12,528 nt of DNA from Acidobacteriota bacterium (lineage in GTDB: Bacteria; Acidobacteriota; Blastocatellia; Pyrinomonadales; Pyrinomonadaceae): NCBI GenBank assembly GCA_003222935.1, contig QHXL01000051.1, positions 1 to 12,528 on the forward strand. The letters run 5' to 3'. The notes beneath the pieces are model-generated. The model was not told the origin of the DNA, did not search any database, and was given only the letters and a program-made list of their open reading frames with translations. The position numbers and the translations under genes were made by a program. Shown here piece by piece: positions 1 to 7,520 of the stretch (position 1 is the stretch's first letter; every line of letters starts with the position of its first letter).

Positions 1-1731
1 AAGGTCGGGGAAAAGGCAAACTTTGATTACATCGTTCGTTGGATCTACAACCCGCGCGAGCGCGTTGCTCCATACTGCCCGAAAGAAAAGCGCGACTTAA
101 CTGCCGACGATTATTCGAAGAAGGGGATGCCATTCGTCTTCGATACCGAGCTCCATTCGAAATGTCCGAATGACGGCGCTGAACTCCAGGTTCAGAACAT
201 GACCGTGATGCCAAACTTCCGGCTGTCTGAAGCCGAAGCTCGCGACATCGCGACCTATCTGTTCTCGCTTTCGTCGCCACAGTCGTATGCCGACGCGTCG
301 TTCATGGACGATTCGAGTCTAAAAGAAAAAGGACGCGGCTTGATCAAGCAGTACGGTTGTGCCGGATGTCATGAAATCAGTGGATTCGAAGAAGAACAGC
401 GAATCGGAAAAGAACTGACCGTCGAAGGTGCTACTCCGATTGAACGGTTGGATTTTGCGCTGCAGACGAAGCATGCCGAAGAAGGCGTCGATCCGTTGAG
501 TCTTCGCCCGGATGAGAAGGAAGAAAAACCCTGGTACAACCACAAAGGATTTTTCGAACGAAAGATCACTCGACCATCAATCTACGATGAAGGCAAAGAG
601 AAGGATCCAAAGGATCGACTTCGAATGCCGGAACCCTACTTAACTCCCCAATGGCGTACTGCGTTGACTACCTTCCTGCTCGGAAGCGTGGGTGCTGAAG
701 GCGCCAACGTTCCCAGCACTCTTTTCTACAATCCGCAGGATCAACGACGCCAGGATATTCAGAACGGTTGGTGGGTAATCAAGAAGTACAACTGCATGGG
801 TTGTCACCAGCTGCAGGTGGGCCAGCGTTCGGTCGTAATGGATCTACCGATCTTCGCGGAAACCAAGGAACTGTTGCCACCGAATCTTTCGAGTGAAGGT
901 GCGCGCGTCGATCCGGCGTGGCTGCTTCGCTTCTTGCACGATCCCTCATTGAGTGGCGACAAGACGCCGGCCCAGACGCAACAAATTGCTGCGCTGACTG
1001 GTGGCGCCCAGCCTTCAGCTTCTCCGCAGGCTGGTGCAGCAACACCGAACGCCGGCCCGAAATTGAAACAGCAGCCAGGGCTTGATCGAAATGGTATTCG
1101 TCCATATCTGAACTTCCGAATGCCAACGTTCAATTTCTCGCCGAACGAGTTGCAGGTACTGGTGAGATTCTTCATGGCGATGTCGGGCCAGATCGATCCT
1201 TATATTAAGGAGCCGCTGCCGCCATTAACCGACCAGGAGAAGATGGTCGCGCGACAGATGTTTACGTCAGGCACGCCTTGTTTGAAGTGTCATGTGACGG
1301 GTGATCCCACTCACGATGCAAAGGCGATCGCGCCTAACTTCCTGCTCGCAAGCGAACGATTGAAACCTGACTGGACGTTTAGGTGGTTACTTGATCCGGC
1401 ACAGATTGCTCCGGGTACGGCAATGCCTTCTGGTTTATTTAAGAAGGAAGGGGACCGTTGGGTGGTGAATCTTCCTAACCCGCCGGCAAGCGCTAACGCA
1501 TATATGCAGGACCACGCGAGACTGCTGGTGCGTTACATGTTCCAGATGAGTCCGTCCGAGCAGCAGGCCTTGTTGTCAACGTCACCTGTAGCTCCACCTG
1601 CTGCGCCGGCTGCCGCTCAACATCATGCTCGGATGAAACGAAAGCGGGCTCTCAGCCATGCTCAACGACTGGGAAATCGTCCGTGGCGAGTGGCGGCAAA
1701 CGCATTAAAAGTTTCGGTGAAGAGTTTTTGA
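1..1731 (+). CDS. Multiheme cytochrome c (5' end outside window)
   Basis: The frame is open from base 1, so the start lies upstream; 576 residues are visible (numbered here from base 1). Three CxxCH heme-attachment motifs are present: CAGCH at residues 120-124, CMGCH at 265-269 and CLKCH at 427-431. Four Met-Pro motifs that could supply the distal heme ligand occur at Met70, Met209, Met374 and Met475. Met70 belongs to a domain whose CxxCH must lie outside the window, so the whole protein probably carries at least four c-type hemes. Each domain shows the helix ending typical of class I cytochrome c (for example EARDIATYLFSL). It should act in the periplasm as an electron carrier, plausibly feeding the oxidase encoded downstream, whose CoxB has no cytochrome domain of its own; that role is inferred. 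The last 60 or so residues are an Ala/Pro linker followed by an odd basic tail. Confidence 0.9.
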   Translation, partial: KVGEKANFDYIVRWIYNPRERVAPYCPKEKRDLTADDYSKKGMPFVFDTELHSKCPNDGAELQVQNMTVMPNFRLSEAEARDIATYLFSLSSPQSYADASFMDDSSLKEKGRGLIKQYGCAGCHEISGFEEEQRIGKELTVEGATPIERLDFALQTKHAEEGVDPLSLRPDEKEEKPWYNHKGFFERKITRPSIYDEGKEKDPKDRLRMPEPYLTPQWRTALTTFLLGSVGAEGANVPSTLFYNPQDQRRQDIQNGWWVIKKYNCMGCHQLQVGQRSVVMDLPIFAETKELLPPNLSSEGARVDPAWLLRFLHDPSLSGDKTPAQTQQIAALTGGAQPSASPQAGAATPNAGPKLKQQPGLDRNGIRPYLNFRMPTFNFSPNELQVLVRFFMAMSGQIDPYIKEPLPPLTDQEKMVARQMFTSGTPCLKCHVTGDPTHDAKAIAPNFLLASERLKPDWTFRWLLDPAQIAPGTAMPSGLFKKEGDRWVVNLPNPPASANAYMQDHARLLVRYMFQMSPSEQQALLSTSPVAPPAAPAAAQHHARMKRKRALSHAQRLGNRPWRVAANALKVSVKSF

Positions 1732-1804
1732 AATCTAACTTTGTAGCGCGTTCTGCGTTCGTGCAGCTTCCGTGCTAAAGTTTAGCGACCGTGATAACTA
1801 ATTT

Positions 1805-1810
1805 GGAGGG
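1805..1810 (+). promoter_or_regulatory. Ribosome binding site of the cupredoxin gene
   Basis: GGAGGG lies 7 bases before the ATG at 1818. It decides the start: an in-frame GTG at 1791 has no such site and would put extra residues in front of the lipoprotein signal peptide. Confidence 0.8.
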
Positions 1811-1817
1811 AATAATT

Positions 1818-2693
1818 ATGACTAAGCAGACAAAAGTCTGGCTTGCATTGGTGCTCGGACTGTCTTTATTAGCGCTTGGCTCAGCGTGTACTAAGAAAGG
1901 TGAAGAAACGACTAACAAGAGTGACGCAGCAGGGCCAAAGGTCGTCTATAAAGGCGCTACTGGAACCGTGACAGGCGTTGTTGCATTTGCAGGCACACCG
2001 CCGGCCGCCAAGAAGATTGATTCATCTGCGGACCCCGTTTGTGCACAGAAGAATCCAACCCTCGAGACCGAGGATACGGTCGTTAAGGATGGAAAACTCG
2101 CGAATGTTTTTGTCTACATCAAAGATGGAACGACCGCGGACGGTAAGAAGGTGGGTGACTTTCAATGGGATCCACCATCAACTCCCGTAAAGCTCGATCA
2201 GGATGGATGTCACTATCGACCACACGTGATTGGTATCCAGACAAACCAGAAACTCAGCATCACCAATAGCGATCCAACTCAGCACAACATTCACCCCACT
2301 CCGAAAAAGAACCCGGAATGGAACCAGTCGCAACCGAACGGCGCGCCTACAATTGAAAAGACGTTTACGGTTTCAGAGGTTCTGATTCCGGTGAAGTGCA
2401 ACCAGCATCCCTGGATGAAAGCCTACGTCGGCGTGATGAAGACCCCGTTCTTCGCAGTTAGCGCAGCTGATGGCACGTTCACGATGACCGGAGTTCCAGC
2501 TGGCACGTATACAGTTGCAGCATGGAAAGAAGGCGGCGCGAATGGTACTGAGAAGACGATGCAGGTGAAGGTCGATGCAAACGGAAGCGCTAAAGTCGAC
2601 TTTTCATTTGGTGAAGCAGCCGCAGCTGAAAACAAGGGCGGACTTCAGATGATGCCGGCGTTGGAATTCCCAATGATGGGCCGGTCACACTAA
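1818..2693 (+). CDS. Cupredoxin-like lipoprotein with carboxypeptidase-regulatory-like fold
   Basis: The protein has 291 residues. It begins with a charged N-terminus and a hydrophobic stretch (residues 7-20), followed by a possible lipobox ending LGSAC, with Cys24 as the likely lipidated residue. That would anchor the protein on the outer face of a membrane. The middle holds a type-1 copper site: His156 in the NSDPTQHNIH segment, then Cys194, His197 and Met200 in CNQHPWM. The order His...Cys-x2-His-x2-Met is the plastocyanin/azurin pattern. The C-terminal part (about 207-272), with DGTFTMTGVPAGTYTVAAW, resembles the beta-sandwich carboxypeptidase regulatory-like domain. It sits between a multiheme cytochrome c and ctaA/ctaB, so a role in electron delivery to the oxidase or in copper handling is plausible but not shown. 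The start is set by the GGAGGG site. Confidence 0.88.
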   Translation: MTKQTKVWLALVLGLSLLALGSACTKKGEETTNKSDAAGPKVVYKGATGTVTGVVAFAGTPPAAKKIDSSADPVCAQKNPTLETEDTVVKDGKLANVFVYIKDGTTADGKKVGDFQWDPPSTPVKLDQDGCHYRPHVIGIQTNQKLSITNSDPTQHNIHPTPKKNPEWNQSQPNGAPTIEKTFTVSEVLIPVKCNQHPWMKAYVGVMKTPFFAVSAADGTFTMTGVPAGTYTVAAWKEGGANGTEKTMQVKVDANGSAKVDFSFGEAAAAENKGGLQMMPALEFPMMGRSH

Positions 2694-2698
2694 TTACA

Positions 2699-2733
2699 TT
2701 GCCGATTTGCGATTGCCGATTGCCGATTTTTGA
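2699..2733 (+). repeat. Heptamer array, left arm (TTGCCGA units)
   Basis: Five consecutive 7-base units follow the cupredoxin stop codon: TTGCCGA, TTTGCGA, TTGCCGA, TTGCCGA and TTTTTGA. The same units appear in inverted orientation at 2807-2841. Aligned unit by unit, the two arms differ at 6 of 35 positions, so a long imperfect stem with a loop of about 73 bases could form. The loop region 2734-2806 shows no gene that I can support. Confidence 0.85.
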
Positions 2734-2806
2734 TAGGTATAGGTTGTTGTTGATTTATCTGGGGTTTCTTAACTCGAGTCACGACAAGCTGAAGCATATT
2801 GAACAT

Positions 2807-2841
2807 TCGCAAATCGGCAATCGGCAATTGGCAATCGGAAA
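2807..2841 (+). repeat. Heptamer array, right arm (TCGGCAA units)
   Basis: Five 7-base units, TCGCAAA, TCGGCAA, TCGGCAA, TTGGCAA and TCGGAAA, form the inverted partner of the array at 2699-2733. The last unit supplies the GGA that seems to be the ribosome binding site of ctaA (start 2847), so folding of the inverted repeat in mRNA could hide that site. Confidence 0.85.
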
Positions 2842-2846
2842 TGATC

Positions 2847-3770
2847 ATGAGCCGGGGATTAAATCGTTACGCCATACTCGTCGCTTGCGCGACGTTTTTC
2901 TTAATCATCGCAGGCGCACTTGTTACCAGTCATGATGCAGGATTAGCGACTTCTGATTGGCCGCGATCAAACGGACAGTTCTTTCCCAAAATGGTAGGCA
3001 ACTTGTTCTGGGAGCACGGGCACAGAATGGTTGCGACAACCGTCGGCATACTGACGATCGGGTTGCTGATCTTCATCCTGGCAAAAGAATCCAGGTCGTG
3101 GGTTCGTAAGCTCGGGGTGTTTGCTTTACTGGCGGTAATTGCGCAGGGATTACTTGGCGGACTGACAGTGAAGTTGATGTTGCCGCTGGCAATATCAACG
3201 GCGCATGCAACGCTTGCCCAGTTGTTCTTTTGCACGACGGTCAGCCTGGCAATCTTTACTTCGCGAAGTTGGATGAATGCGACACCCATCGCCGAAGAGA
3301 AGGGGAGTTTGCCACTTCGGTATTTGTGCACCGCGGCACTGGTCACGATCTTTCTGCAATTGATAATCGGGGCGACGCTGCGTCACTCGGCAACCTGGGA
3401 CAAGCAGTTACCGACAGAATTGATTTTGGCCCACGTCGGTGGGGCATTCGCGGTTACCCTGGCACTGGGAAGTACTGGAATCACAGTGCTGCGCCGACAC
3501 AAAGGAATATCTTTTCTTACTCGACCTGCTACAGTGGCGTTAACGCTTTTGGTTGTTCAGTTGATTTTAGGTCTGTCGGCATATTTAGTCAGGGCGGCAT
3601 CGCCAAACGATCCGCAGCCATTGAACCCAATGGTAGGAGTTACAGTTGCTCACGTAGCCTGTGGCGCTTTGGTTTTTGTGACCACCATCGTTCTAACGTT
3701 GAGAGTCTACAAAGTAATGCCTGCGTCAGATTCGGCAATTGATTTATCTGCCAGACCGCTGGAGTCTTGA
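2847..3770 (+). CDS. ctaA: Heme A synthase (CtaA/COX15)
   Basis: A 307-residue polytopic membrane protein that oxidises the C8 methyl group of heme O to a formyl group, giving heme A for the oxidase. The conserved Glu56-x-x-His59-Arg motif (EHGHR) corresponds to the Glu57/His60 pair of the Bacillus enzyme, and further candidate heme-ligand histidines stand at 120 (STAHATLAQ), 196 (LAHVGG) and 269 (VAHVACG). About eight hydrophobic segments are visible. The extracellular Cys pair found in Bacillus CtaA is absent from the HDAGLATSDWP loop, which is true of some other CtaA subclasses. ATG 2847 is preferred because a GGA lies about 7 bases upstream. ATG 2841 is in frame but too close to that site, and TTG 2799 would translate the heptamer repeats. 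The gene is followed 7 bases later by ctaB. Confidence 0.95.
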   Translation: MSRGLNRYAILVACATFFLIIAGALVTSHDAGLATSDWPRSNGQFFPKMVGNLFWEHGHRMVATTVGILTIGLLIFILAKESRSWVRKLGVFALLAVIAQGLLGGLTVKLMLPLAISTAHATLAQLFFCTTVSLAIFTSRSWMNATPIAEEKGSLPLRYLCTAALVTIFLQLIIGATLRHSATWDKQLPTELILAHVGGAFAVTLALGSTGITVLRRHKGISFLTRPATVALTLLVVQLILGLSAYLVRAASPNDPQPLNPMVGVTVAHVACGALVFVTTIVLTLRVYKVMPASDSAIDLSARPLES

Positions 3771-3777
3771 GTTTCTA

Positions 3778-4698
3778 ATGGAAGAGTTTGCCATAGATTT
3801 GCCATCAACCGCCGTCAACGCCGTCGAGCGCACTCCGTTGTCGCTCCGTGAACGCGTGCACGCTTACGTCGAGTTAACAAAACCTCGAATTACTTTTTTG
3901 ATCGTTCTAACTTCTGCTGCCGGCTTTGGACTAGCATCGCGCGGAAGTGTCGACTATCTCGCTTTGGTGAGTGCTCTGTTGGGAATTGCTCTGCTGTCAT
4001 CGGGCATCGCTACCCTCAACCAGTACGCCGAACGTGACCTCGATGGCTTGATGCGACGCACGGCGAACAGGCCTTTACCAACGGGTAAGGTTGCGCCATG
4101 GGAAGCGTTGGCTTTTGGAGCCGGGCTCACAATACTCGCCGAGATTTATCTGCTCGTGCTCGTTAATCCACTGAGCGCGTTGCTGGGTCTTACTGTTATC
4201 GCGGGGTATCTGTTCGCGTATACACCCTTGAAAACTCGTAGCTCTTTATCCACTGTTGTTGGCGCCTTTCCCGGCGCAGTGCCTCCACTCATCGGGTGGA
4301 GTGCCGCAACCGGAACCCTGACGATAGAAGCATGGGTTCTATTCGCAATTCTTTTTCTGTGGCAGTTCCCACACTTTCTTGCTATCGCCTGGATGTACAA
4401 GGAAGACTACAGCCGTGCGGGAATTTTAATGCTTCCAGTTGTCGAACCTGACGGTCGTGTTACCGCTCAACAGATCGTTGTCTATACACTCATGCTTATT
4501 CCGGTGAGTTTGCTGCCGACAGTGTTAGGCCTGTCCGGCAGAATTTACTTTTTCGGTGCGCTCGCACTTGGCCTTCTTTTTCTCTACAGCAGCATTCGAG
4601 CGGCGATCTCCATGTCGCGGCAGCAAGCACGACAATTGTTGTTAGCTTCAGTTCTGTATTTGCCACTACTTTTCATTTTGATGGTGGTCAACAAGTAA
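3778..4698 (+). CDS. ctaB: Protoheme IX farnesyltransferase (heme O synthase)
   Basis: A 306-residue UbiA-superfamily membrane prenyltransferase. It adds a farnesyl group from farnesyl diphosphate to heme B, making heme O, the substrate of CtaA. The first Asp-rich motif is seen as NQYAERDLDGLMRRT with the following NRPLP (from Asn81), and the second as YKEDYSRAGILMLP (from Tyr207). ELTKPRI near residue 32 is the usual start of the first membrane helix. About nine hydrophobic segments match the family and the length is normal. ATG 3778 lies 7 bases after the ctaA stop; a GGAG inside the ctaA end (3761-3764) is a rather distant ribosome site. The upstream in-frame TTG at 3739 would overlap ctaA and is less likely. 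ctaA and ctaB look co-transcribed. Confidence 0.97.
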   Translation: MEEFAIDLPSTAVNAVERTPLSLRERVHAYVELTKPRITFLIVLTSAAGFGLASRGSVDYLALVSALLGIALLSSGIATLNQYAERDLDGLMRRTANRPLPTGKVAPWEALAFGAGLTILAEIYLLVLVNPLSALLGLTVIAGYLFAYTPLKTRSSLSTVVGAFPGAVPPLIGWSAATGTLTIEAWVLFAILFLWQFPHFLAIAWMYKEDYSRAGILMLPVVEPDGRVTAQQIVVYTLMLIPVSLLPTVLGLSGRIYFFGALALGLLFLYSSIRAAISMSRQQARQLLLASVLYLPLLFILMVVNK

Positions 4699-4725
4699 TT
4701 TCCGGCGATCCATTCTTTGCCGGTG

Positions 4726-4755
4726 TTCACAGACTAGCAGTCACCAAACTATAGA
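4726..4755 (+). promoter_or_regulatory. Possible sigma-70-type promoter for the cox genes
   Basis: TTCACA (4726-4731) and TATAGA (4750-4755) are separated by 18 bases in the 105-base gap before coxB. The -35 box matches consensus at 5 of 6 positions and the -10 box at 4 of 6. Transcription would begin close to the hairpin at 4760-4780. This is pattern matching only; promoter consensus in this lineage is not known to me. Confidence 0.3.
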
Positions 4756-4759
4756 AGAT

Positions 4760-4780
4760 CGACAGGCCTCTGGTTTGTCG
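4760..4780 (+). promoter_or_regulatory. Hairpin in the coxB leader
   Basis: CGACAGGCC (4760-4768) pairs with GGTTTGTCG (4772-4780) across a TCT loop. This gives nine base pairs as RNA, two of them G-U. It ends 8 bases before the AAGGAGAGG ribosome site. No T-run follows, so it is not a standard terminator. A mRNA-stabilising or translational-control element is possible. Confidence 0.5.
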
Positions 4781-4788
4781 GACAGCTA

Positions 4789-4797
4789 AAGGAGAGG
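4789..4797 (+). promoter_or_regulatory. Strong ribosome binding site of coxB
   Basis: AAGGAGAGG ends 6 bases before ATG 4804. It is the best Shine-Dalgarno match in the window, in keeping with coxB opening the oxidase structural genes. Confidence 0.8.
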
Positions 4798-4803
4798 TAA
4801 CCG

Positions 4804-5652
4804 ATGGGACGAGCTCTTGCGGTTATTATCTGGATCCTGACAGCCTTGTCAGTGCTCCTTTTTGTTTCTGGGAAGTGGTGGTTTCCTGCCGCGATCACTG
4901 AACATGGTCCGGCTCTCGACCGGCAGTTCTTAATCACGATTATCGTGGTTGGTATTTCCTTCACCGCGGCCCAGGTTGGTTTGGGCTGGATGGTCTGGAA
5001 GTATCGAGATACGGGCAGGGCCGGTGATCGTGGCGTCTACACGCATGGGAGCAATCGCCTGGAAGTGATTTGGACCGTGGTCACGGCGGTAATCTTTATT
5101 AGTCTCGGCATAATGGGACAGAGCGTATGGGCTTCACTCCGACTTCACGATGCGCCAGCCGGCTCTTTTACCGTTGAGGTAGTTGCCCAACAGTTTCAAT
5201 GGAACTTCCATTACCCCGGCAAAGACAACGTCTTCGGTAAGACCGATCCAAAACTGATTGACGACGGCGCCTTGAACTTTATCGGTCTGGACGAATCGGA
5301 CCCAAGTGCGAAGGACGACTCAGTAGTTTCTTCGATAGCGATTCCGGTGGGCCGGCCGGTCGAACTGCGTCTTCGCTCCAAGGACGTCATTCACAACATC
5401 TGGGTGCCACCACTCCGGTTCAAACAGGACCTCGTTCCCGGAATGGAAATTAAAGTTCACTTCACACCGACCAAGGTAGGGAAATATGAACTTGCCTGCG
5501 CTGAACTCTGCGGCCAACTCCACTTCAAAATGAAGAGCTACATGCTTGTTCTTCCCGACGAAGAGATCAAAACACTCCAGGCGATGCCGCAGGAGCAGTT
5601 CCAGGCACGCATGGTCGAGTTGCTGGCGCAGTATCCACTGACAACGAATTAA
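4804..5652 (+). CDS. coxB: Cytochrome c oxidase subunit II (CuA)
   Basis: A 282-residue protein that receives electrons from the cytochrome c donor at its binuclear CuA centre and passes them to heme a in subunit I. Hydrophobic segments lie at about 5-23 (signal or first helix), 41-65 and 85-107. The periplasmic cupredoxin domain follows. CuA ligands are all present: His197 in DVIHNIWVP, then Cys232, Cys236, His240 and Met243 in CAELCGQLHFKM. An aromatic patch QQFQWNFHYPG near residue 130 matches the electron-entry region. A 40-residue insertion (roughly 140-180) rich in Asp and Lys separates this patch from the His197 strand. There is no C-terminal cytochrome c domain, so this is not a caa3-type fusion subunit and a separate donor is required. 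The start is fixed by the AAGGAGAGG site; coxA follows after 32 bases. Confidence 0.97.
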   Translation: MGRALAVIIWILTALSVLLFVSGKWWFPAAITEHGPALDRQFLITIIVVGISFTAAQVGLGWMVWKYRDTGRAGDRGVYTHGSNRLEVIWTVVTAVIFISLGIMGQSVWASLRLHDAPAGSFTVEVVAQQFQWNFHYPGKDNVFGKTDPKLIDDGALNFIGLDESDPSAKDDSVVSSIAIPVGRPVELRLRSKDVIHNIWVPPLRFKQDLVPGMEIKVHFTPTKVGKYELACAELCGQLHFKMKSYMLVLPDEEIKTLQAMPQEQFQARMVELLAQYPLTTN

Positions 5653-5684
5653 CGAGCACAAGCTTAACCACGAGGAGACGATAG

Positions 5685-7520
5685 ATGTCTGAAGGTAATC
5701 ACGAAGGCGTGCACAGGCACCCCGCACCAACGGGCTTCATACGTAAGTACATCTTTAGTCTGGACCACAAGGTCATCGGTATCCAGTACATCGTCCTGGC
5801 CCTGGCGGCGGTGCTTGTTGGAATGATCATGTCGCTGCTGATGCGCCTGAACCTCTCGTGGCCCGGAACGAGTTGGCCCATCCTTGGAACGTTGTTCCCG
5901 GGCGGTGCGCCCAACGGCGTCATGAACCCGGAGTTCTACCTGTCGCTGGTCACGATGCACGGAACGATCATGGTGTTCTTCGTGCTGACGACTGCTCCAC
6001 AGGGTGGATTCGGAAACTATTTCCTTCCGATCCAGATTGGCGCGGAAGACATGGCCTTTCCGCTTCTGAACATGTTGTCGTTCTGGGTGACCTTCGTTGG
6101 GTTCATCGTCATCCTCTCGGCAATCTTCCTTTCCGGTGCGGAGTCGACGGTCGGTCCTATCGGAGGTTGGACGGGTTATGCGCCCTTGAGTGCACTTGGA
6201 GCGATCGCCGGACCCGGACAGGGAATGGGGATGAACCTTTGGATCATTAGTATCGCGATCTTTTGTGTAGGTTCACTCCTCGGGGCGCTCAACTTCATCA
6301 CGACCTTGCTCAACATGCGTACAAAAGGCATGTCGTTGATGAGAATGCCACTGACTTGTTGGGCATGGTTCACCACGGCAGTGCTGGCTCTGCTTTCGTT
6401 CCCGGTTCTACTCGGTGGCGGAATCCTCTTGCTACTGGATCGCCTGGCCGGAACCAGTTTCTTCATTCCCGGTGGTCTTTATGTTAGCGGTGTTCTCTCG
6501 GGAACGAATCCAAACTTCCCGCTACATACCGGTGGCTCCCCAGTTGTGTGGCAGCACCTGTTCTGGTTCTTCGGACACCCCGAAGTTTACATCGCTATTC
6601 TTCCGGGTATGGGCGCGACGTCGCACATTCTCGCCACGTTCGCTCGTAAACCTGTATTTGGTTATCGCGCAATGGTGTTTGCGATCTTCGCGATCGGGCT
6701 GCTCGGGTTCTTTGTTTGGGGACATCACATGTTCATCAGTGGCATGAGTCCCTACTCCGCGATCGCATTTTCTGTTTTGACGTTGTCGATTGGTGTTCCG
6801 TCAGCCGTTAAGACGTTTAACTGGCTCGGCACTCTATGGGGCGGACGTATCAGATTTACAACTGCAATGCTGTTCGCGCTCGGCTTTGTTTCTCTATTCG
6901 TTGCCGGCGGTATTAGCGGCCTGATACTAGGACAGAGTTCACTCGACCTGGCGATGCACGATACTTATATCGTGACGGGACACTTCCATCTGGTGATGGG
7001 CGTGGCTTCGATCTTCGGAATGTTCTCGGCCTTGTATTTCTGGTTCCCGAAGATGTTTGGCCGTTTCCTGAACGAGAGCATCGGCAAATTCCATTTTTGG
7101 ATCACGTTCATTGGTGTGTATGCCATCTTCATACCGATGCACATCATGGGAATCGTCGGTATGCCGCGTCGCTATTCACAGTTTACTGAATACGAGTTTC
7201 TAAAAGGACTGCACCCACTCGTGGTCTTCGTATCAGTAGCGGCGATTATCACAATCCTTGTGCAGTTCGTTTTCTATTTCAACGTGATCTGGAGCGTCTT
7301 TAAAGGTGCGAAAGCTCCAGACAATCCCTGGGAGGCGACTACGCTCGAGTGGAATACATCCACACCTCCTCCACACGACAACTTTGCCGGCGTCTTGCCG
7401 GTGGTTTATCACGGGCCCTACGAGTTTGCAGTACCAGGCGCTCCGAACGATTACGTAATGCAAACTGACAGCGGGGTCGAGGTGACAAGCGGTAATGGCC
7501 ACAATGGTCACAGGCACTAA
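5685..7520 (+). CDS. coxA: Cytochrome c oxidase subunit I (heme-copper catalytic subunit)
   Basis: A 611-residue, roughly 12-helix membrane protein that reduces oxygen to water and pumps protons. Low-spin heme ligands are His92 (TMHGTIMVFF) and His435. The high-spin heme ligand is His433 (TGHFHLVMG). CuB ligands are His298, His347 and His348 (GHPEVY, WGHHMF), and Tyr302 is the residue expected to be cross-linked to His298. Glu300 in GHPEV and Lys in SAVKTFNW indicate an A-type enzyme of the A1 kind. Both ends are His-rich (HEGVHRHP at the start, NGHNGHRH at the end). GAGGAG about 8 bases upstream supports ATG 5685. The stop lies 26 bases inside the start of the next gene, so translation of the two is probably coupled. 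Confidence 0.99.
   Translation: MSEGNHEGVHRHPAPTGFIRKYIFSLDHKVIGIQYIVLALAAVLVGMIMSLLMRLNLSWPGTSWPILGTLFPGGAPNGVMNPEFYLSLVTMHGTIMVFFVLTTAPQGGFGNYFLPIQIGAEDMAFPLLNMLSFWVTFVGFIVILSAIFLSGAESTVGPIGGWTGYAPLSALGAIAGPGQGMGMNLWIISIAIFCVGSLLGALNFITTLLNMRTKGMSLMRMPLTCWAWFTTAVLALLSFPVLLGGGILLLLDRLAGTSFFIPGGLYVSGVLSGTNPNFPLHTGGSPVVWQHLFWFFGHPEVYIAILPGMGATSHILATFARKPVFGYRAMVFAIFAIGLLGFFVWGHHMFISGMSPYSAIAFSVLTLSIGVPSAVKTFNWLGTLWGGRIRFTTAMLFALGFVSLFVAGGISGLILGQSSLDLAMHDTYIVTGHFHLVMGVASIFGMFSALYFWFPKMFGRFLNESIGKFHFWITFIGVYAIFIPMHIMGIVGMPRRYSQFTEYEFLKGLHPLVVFVSVAAIITILVQFVFYFNVIWSVFKGAKAPDNPWEATTLEWNTSTPPPHDNFAGVLPVVYHGPYEFAVPGAPNDYVMQTDSGVEVTSGNGHNGHRH

Noticed and set aside
2799..2846. Longer N-terminus for CtaA from TTG 2799 or ATG 2841
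   Set aside because: The added residues are encoded by the heptamer repeat, and the ribosome-site spacing fits ATG 2847 better.
2699..2935. Open frame of 78 codons across the heptamer arrays
   Set aside because: It translates the repeats (CDCRLPI and IGNRQLAIGN strings arise directly from TTGCCGA/TCGGCAA units) and overlaps the ctaA start; no ribosome site.
3230..3742. 170-codon open frame inside ctaA on the same strand
   Set aside because: It is a shifted frame of ctaA, with no family motif; the ctaA frame carries the conserved Glu and His residues.
4702..4723. CCGGC/GCCGG inverted repeat after ctaB as a terminator
   Set aside because: Only five pairs with a 12-base loop and no T-run afterwards; too weak to call.
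5858..6250. 130-codon open frame inside coxA
   Set aside because: Shifted frame of coxA; its Arg-, His- and Trp-rich composition is typical of a shadow translation and it has no motif.
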